Assembly: GCA_033675545.1 (NCBI GenBank)
Contig: JAWDGP010001472.1
Location: 370,001 to 434,000 of the forward strand
DNA: 64,000 nt
Direction: 5' to 3'
Origin: Elysia crispata
Taxonomy: Eukaryota > Mollusca > Gastropoda > Plakobranchidae
The notes under the pieces were generated by a model that saw only the letters and a list, made by a program, of their open reading frames with translations, was not told the DNA's origin and ran no database searches. A program made the position numbers and the translations under genes. Below are positions 62,301 through 64,000 of the stretch, in pieces. Numbering within the stretch: the stretch's first letter is position 1; each line of letters starts with the position of its first letter.

Positions 62301-62419
62301 TACTGTTTCAGCTGTCTTTGCCCCTCAACTTTCTAGGCTCTGTGTACAGAGAAATCCGACAGTCTCTGATTGACATGCAAACCATGTTCAGCCTCCTCCA
62401 TCTTGACACCAGCATCAAG
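32200..62419 (+). CDS. ABCB7: ABCB7/ATM1, mitochondrial Fe-S/glutathione ABC transporter, exons 1-10
   Basis: Ten exons splice in frame into 447 codons: 32200..32391, 39706..39768, 40525..40701, 45782..45911, 53054..53240, 55766..55847, 58381..58469, 59105..59192, 61068..61242, 62262..62419. The product matches animal ABCB7 throughout: a basic mitochondrial presequence, then MLSYIWPKN, the signature block [44 protein letters not shown] and [20 protein letters not shown]. All six membrane helices are present; the nucleotide-binding domain (Walker A, signature, Walker B) lies past 64000. By family, it is a homodimeric half-transporter of the mitochondrial inner membrane that exports a glutathione/sulfur species needed for cytosolic Fe-S protein assembly and iron balance. 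All splice sites are GT-AG and no coding break is seen. Confidence 0.96.
32925..35185 (-). mobile_element. pogo/Tigger DNA transposon, decayed, in ABCB7 intron 1
   Basis: The transposase remnant reads on the minus strand. Its start is at 34352 ([20 protein letters not shown]), then a CENP-B-type helix-turn-helix with YGIPHNIL and TIIKNRVK in a shifted frame, then a second DNA-binding part (VDQALF, FKQAR). After an internal deletion of several hundred bases comes the C-terminal DDE part: [10 protein letters not shown] (about 33950..33915), [11 protein letters not shown], and the acidic tail ending at 33320. Ends near 32925 and 35185 share an imperfect terminal inverted repeat (ACGC...ATTGACAT against ACGC...ATCGACAT). 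There are several frameshifts and stops, so it is inactive. It lies antisense to ABCB7. Confidence 0.8.
35190..39700. other. Rest of ABCB7 intron 1: nothing recognised
   Basis: AT-rich intron sequence. Minus-strand frames at 37177..37500 and 39135..39629 are open for 108 and 164 codons but have no recognisable domain, start context or splice support. Confidence 0.45.
39706..39768 (+). CDS. ABCB7: ABCB7 exon 2 (small linker exon)
   Basis: 21 codons, [20 protein letters not shown] followed by K. It follows a long T run and TTTTTCAG and ends AAA|GTATAT, with phase 0 on both sides so it keeps the frame. It is basic and not conserved, so it could be an optional exon. Confidence 0.6.
40525..40701 (+). 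CDS. ABCB7: ABCB7 exon 3 (start of first membrane helix)
   Basis: 59 codons after a GCCTACAG acceptor, phase 0. KRHWHPG corresponds to the family's TCWHGH region. [20 protein letters not shown] and [15 protein letters not shown] lead into helix 1. The donor is AAG|GTCTGA. Confidence 0.92.
41380..42555. repeat. Dispersed repeat family, copy A (ABCB7 intron 3)
   Basis: Begins with CAGACCTGCCACTCATTCCG and a stretch rich in TTCCGATTTTTT, then GCCTGCACAAAAG(A/C)ATAAAT, AAATACGGACGATATC, and about 600 bp ending TTTTGAAGTCATGTACACTT. From 41600 on it is collinear with copy C at 62446..63425 at roughly 85-90% identity, apart from a 110-bp stretch missing here. No coding capacity is recognised; a non-autonomous element is likely. 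Confidence 0.8.
42535..42850. repeat. Dispersed repeat family, partial copy A2
   Basis: CAATATTGAGATTTCTATTG, GTAGTTGAAAC, CATCACATCTAAACCTCACC and GATCAAGATCGATTTGTAAA restart the family's middle part immediately after copy A. Similar words occur in copy B (59895..60190). Confidence 0.65.
42955..43905. mobile_element. Possible Tigger-like non-autonomous element (ABCB7 intron 3)
   Basis: The left end, CAGTTCTCCCCAACGAGACC then GTGGGCTCAACGAGAGATTG, and the right end (reverse complement CAGTAAACCTTGCATAGAAC then GAGATACTCGAG) have the wording typical of Tigger termini. The interior (43140..43800) has no transposase and is purine-rich. The two ends match each other only loosely. Confidence 0.4.
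43906..45781. other. Rest of ABCB7 intron 3: nothing recognised
   Basis: Unique AT-rich sequence with T runs; no exon or element supported. Confidence 0.45.
45782..45911 (+). CDS. ABCB7: ABCB7 exon 4 (helices 1-2)
   Basis: The acceptor ACCAACAG is followed by [17 protein letters not shown] and [13 protein letters not shown]. It ends GCAT|GTAAGT, exit phase 1. Confidence 0.93.
45912..49520. other. ABCB7 intron 4, first half: nothing recognised
   Basis: AT-rich. A short TCTG run lies at about 46842..46863 and a T run at 46964..46983. A patch at 47400..47580 and 47780..47960 is richer in CG but shows no reading frame I can support. Confidence 0.45.
49530..51130 (-). pseudogene. Transposase-like relic of an unnamed invertebrate family (ABCB7 intron 4)
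   Basis: Minus-strand pieces in several frames follow the order of a protein family common in invertebrate genomes. They are ITMDLQ(C)VLP, then [14 protein letters not shown] (near 49965..49925); [10 protein letters not shown] (near 49870); a region like S-D-G-C-A-Q-N-x-N-A-V-M-S-K (49830..49780); then GKTI-HKTL, H-T-x-x-C-x-H-S and [20 protein letters not shown] (49770..49590). An upstream piece at about 51130..50940 contains [18 protein letters not shown]. The D-G-C-x-x-Q-N block and the following G-H-T-Q-M-E-type block suggest a DDE-like nuclease or transposase core, but I cannot name the superfamily. Many frameshifts and stops make it a relic. Confidence 0.55.
51131..53053. other. ABCB7 intron 4, last part: nothing recognised
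   Basis: AT-rich; T run at 51808..51828. No supported feature. Confidence 0.45.
53054..53240 (+). CDS. ABCB7: ABCB7 exon 5 (matrix loop, substrate-site residues)
   Basis: Completes a Tyr codon (Y-G-L-A-R), then [40 protein letters not shown] and [11 protein letters not shown]. This is the most conserved stretch of the membrane domain; in Atm1 structures the RQTG...DRGTRG segment lines the glutathione site. The donor is CCAG|GTCAGT. Confidence 0.96.
53241..55765. other. ABCB7 intron 5: nothing clearly recognised
   Basis: Unique sequence. A plus-strand frame at 54816..55037 (73 codons) has protein-like composition but no recognised family and no splice support. Confidence 0.45.
55766..55847 (+). 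CDS. ABCB7: ABCB7 exon 6 (helix 3)
   Basis: Completes Arg, then [20 protein letters not shown] and CLVSAVL. The donor TTG|GTAAGTGATGAAGG resembles the repeat unit of the tandem array that follows. Confidence 0.95.
55848..56430. repeat. 42-bp minisatellite grown from the ABCB7 exon 6 splice donor
   Basis: About 11 copies of a 42-bp unit made of ACAGTAAATGATAAGGTTAG, TCTGATCTTAAACTATATTG and TG. The first 45 intron bases (GTAAGTGATGAAGGTAG... ending TTAAACTATAT) are a diverged copy of the same unit. Units at about 55986 and 56071 keep the exact donor hexamer GTAAGT; most others have GTAAAT. Confidence 0.9.
56440..56690. repeat. Degenerate tandem repeat following the 42-bp array
   Basis: Diverged repeats of CATGATGCTAAACTTTATAT and TGTG(C/T)A with alternating ATTCTAAATTCTATATT. 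It may be a highly diverged extension of the neighbouring array. Confidence 0.55.
57718..58185. repeat. Degenerate 44-bp minisatellite (ABCB7 intron 6)
   Basis: About ten units with ATGTGCCACCTGTTAACACA, GCC, then TATTGT and TGTTCTTT. Units diverge by 20-35%. The array ends 195 bp before exon 7. Confidence 0.8.
58381..58469 (+). CDS. ABCB7: ABCB7 exon 7 (helix 4)
   Basis: [20 protein letters not shown] and IFTLAVTQW; the acceptor is TTTCTGTTAG and the donor GAG|GTAAAA, exit phase 2. Confidence 0.95.
59105..59192 (+). CDS. ABCB7: ABCB7 exon 8
   Basis: [20 protein letters not shown] then [10 protein letters not shown], the family's coupling region between helices 4 and 5. The donor is AAG|GTAAGA. 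Confidence 0.96.
59440..59567. repeat. 42-bp triple repeat (ABCB7 intron 8)
   Basis: Three units of CCTTTTGTCACATAGGCCAA, TCT and TTAACCCTGATTCATTAA, about 80-90% alike. Confidence 0.75.
59575..60200. repeat. Dispersed repeat family, copy B (ABCB7 intron 8)
   Basis: Shares CAATATTGAGATTTGTATTG, TAGTTGAAACCATCC and AAGATCGATTGGGAATTCCT, AAATAGAGCTAG with copies A/A2 and C, in the same orientation. The left 300 bp are more diverged. Confidence 0.6.
61068..61242 (+). CDS. ABCB7: ABCB7 exon 9 (helix 5)
   Basis: [40 protein letters not shown] and [19 protein letters not shown]. The acceptor is ATCTTGTAG and the donor GCGG|GTAGGT, exit phase 1. Confidence 0.96.
61325..62090. repeat. 45-bp minisatellite (ABCB7 intron 9)
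   Basis: About 17 copies of a 45-bp unit, AAGTATGTGTCAGAGCCTTA, CACTGTCAGCTA and CCCCTGATATAAC. The first eight are nearly identical, the later ones diverged and shorter. The array starts about 80 bp after the exon 9 donor and fills most of the 1-kb intron. Each unit contains AAGTATGTG, a donor-like word in the sense orientation. Confidence 0.95.
62262..62419 (+). CDS. ABCB7: ABCB7 exon 10 (helix 6)
   Basis: [40 protein letters not shown] and [12 protein letters not shown]. It is the last exon in the window, with donor AAG|GTATGC. The ATPase domain should follow within about 60 residues. Confidence 0.96.
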
Positions 62420-62445
62420 GTATGCCTAATTGCAGAACTGCTCTT

Positions 62446-63425
62446 CATAACAATTTAATTGGAATCATTCTGATTTTTTATGCAAATTTGATCCGTTCCA
62501 ATCTTCCCAATATTTAGGAAATATTCCGATTTTTTTCCAAACTAAGTTTTCACTTCTGCAATTAAAAACATTTTCAGTTTTTTTTTTGTTTTTGTTTTTA
62601 AATTAGACTTCCAAGATCGACACGCAGCCTGCACAAAAGCATAAATACGGACGATATCGATATTGTTTTTTTTATTATAGATTATGAAATGAGGTATCGA
62701 CAATGATTTTAATATTTTAGTTGTAACCATCTCGAATATTGATTCTGCCGAGTTGTTTACTTTATCCTTTTTCGTCTGCTCCACCTTCTCTCTATCTTCA
62801 CATCCAGACTTCTTTGTTATTTCTAACGAAGGCTTCTAAGAGTAATTTCTACTACAGGGCAGTGCTTTTGTCATCTATATCTTGTTAGTTTTTAAGATCG
62901 ATTGAGAAATCCTAAATAGAACTAGAGTAAATCAAGATGAAATGACATGAGACTCAGTAATCTGTGAAAAGTAAAATCTGGATCTGGAAATGGGCCTAAG
63001 AAGTTTTATCCGTATGTAAATTTTACAATCTTCACAAGATCTATGATTTTGATCATTTCATCTAATGTAGAATTTATATCTAGTTACATGCTACATCATG
63101 CTTTAGTCTCAACCTCACATCATAACTTTTGCACTTAAATTGACCTGTTTCTCAATGAAGTGATTGAACAATGCAGTGGATTTGGCTCTTTAGATTATTT
63201 ATAAAATGAAATATTACAACTTTCCATCAAATTGACAATGTGCGTATGAAATATCTGGTTACGTTTTCAACAGCAGGATCCAGCAAAATTCATAAGATTT
63301 ATAATTTTCCGAGTCTAGTATGAGAAAGGCCACATTAATTTTTTAAGCCTTTCAGTAAGGAGTACATTTACTCCTTTTCATATAAAAATAAGCCTTTTGA
63401 AGTCATGTACACTTTCCACAGGAGC
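62446..63425. repeat. Dispersed repeat family, copy C (ABCB7 intron 10)
   Basis: Collinear with copy A from TTTAAT(T/C)GGAATCATTC to TTTTGAAGTCATGTACACTT, about 980 bp, with roughly 110 bp (about 62765..62870) not present in A. It starts only 26 bp after the exon 10 donor. Confidence 0.82.
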
Positions 63426-64000
63426 TAGGTTGGCAGCTCTGCTCTTTTTTAATTCATCAAATGCTGCATAATGCCAATGCCATCCAATTTATTAAGTCAC
63501 TTAAAAGTATTGTAAGGCATAGAGTACTTGATTTAAACTGAAACAGGTATGGAAAATAGATCTTAATATTATGTAGAATTTTTCACCATTGAAAAATTAC
63601 AAGCTAAGAAAACAAGTTTTTATCAGATTTCAGAACTAAACCGATGAATGAATATTCATCAAAGACCGCACTATATGTGTTTTGTAAAGGATGCTGTAGA
63701 AAGCAAAAATAAAGCGATTCGTTCAGATTTTTTGGCAGAATCATTCAGATTTTCTTTCCCTGGAGAGTGGCAGGTCTGTAATTCTATGGGGATATGAGAG
63801 ATCAAACTCAAAGTAGTCTCTACCAGTACCATCAACTTTAAGTATATATGACCCATTGCCAAATACAGGTAGCTTAGATCTATCATGATTTTACGCCCAT
63901 ATGGCATGCCTTTATCTTAAAAGTTATAAACATTTCTATATAACTCAAAGAAGCAAAGTAGTATAGACCTTTGTTGCAGATATCATATACTTTTTTATAT
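63426..64000. other. End of window: part of ABCB7 intron 10
   Basis: AT-rich. Positions 63715..63775 contain AGATTTTTTGGCAGAATCAT and GGCAGGTCTG, which in reverse complement resemble the left end of dispersed copy A (CAGACCTGCCACTC), so a fragment in the opposite orientation may be present. Confidence 0.4.

Overview
The window is animal genomic DNA. It is AT-rich, with short exons separated by long introns, GT-AG splice sites and very many minisatellites and microsatellites. A tRNA-Trp-primed CsRn1-clade Ty3/Gypsy element, the 'tctagatctaga' flavour of the DNA and the sequences of the two host genes suggest a lophotrochozoan, most likely a gastropod mollusc. That placement is inference; no species can be named.

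Two host genes can be read exon by exon. On the minus strand at the left is the 5' part of a beta-1,4-galactosyl/N-acetylgalactosaminyltransferase (GT7 family). Its three coding exons lie at 7902..8247, 5267..5496 and 4588..4772; the phases agree and they join into 253 codons covering the membrane anchor, stem and first half of the catalytic domain. The remaining exons lie off the left edge, beyond an intron that is almost entirely tandem repeat (1..4587). On the plus strand at the right is the 5' two-thirds of ABCB7/ATM1, the mitochondrial half-ABC transporter for Fe-S/glutathione export. Ten exons (32200..62419) give 447 codons and all six membrane helices; the ATPase domain lies off the right edge. 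Two further exon-like segments (27121..27261 and 17715..17879) could not be assigned to a gene.

Layout: 1..4587, two minisatellites in the glycosyltransferase intron; 4588..8255, glycosyltransferase exons; 8345..12709, a Ty3/Gypsy LTR element of the CsRn1 clade (fossil, not very old); 12860..15150, three further minisatellites; 15690..16545, a decayed LINE and a tRNA-like stretch; 16726..18176, triplet microsatellites including a large inverted repeat; 19105..24450, a 31-bp array and a 4.8-kb array of 33/36-bp units; 24850..27661, microsatellites and a possible promoter; 31610..31995, a 62-bp array just upstream of ABCB7; 32200 to the end, ABCB7 with a pogo/Tigger transposon in intron 1, a transposase-like relic in intron 4, four tandem arrays in introns 6, 8 and 9, and several copies of a dispersed repeat. 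Tandem repeats fill roughly half of the first 25 kb.

The observation I rate highest is that several intronic arrays start at, and appear to be built from, the 5' splice site of the exon beside them. The clearest cases are GT7 intron 3 and ABCB7 intron 6, with GT7 intron 1 as a weaker one. Each of the two clear arrays carries many copies of a splice-donor-like sequence in the sense orientation. In addition, many arrays with unrelated sequences share unit lengths of 42-48 bp. I found no bacterial-type operon, CRISPR array or defence system, and the very long open frames in the repeats are not credible genes.
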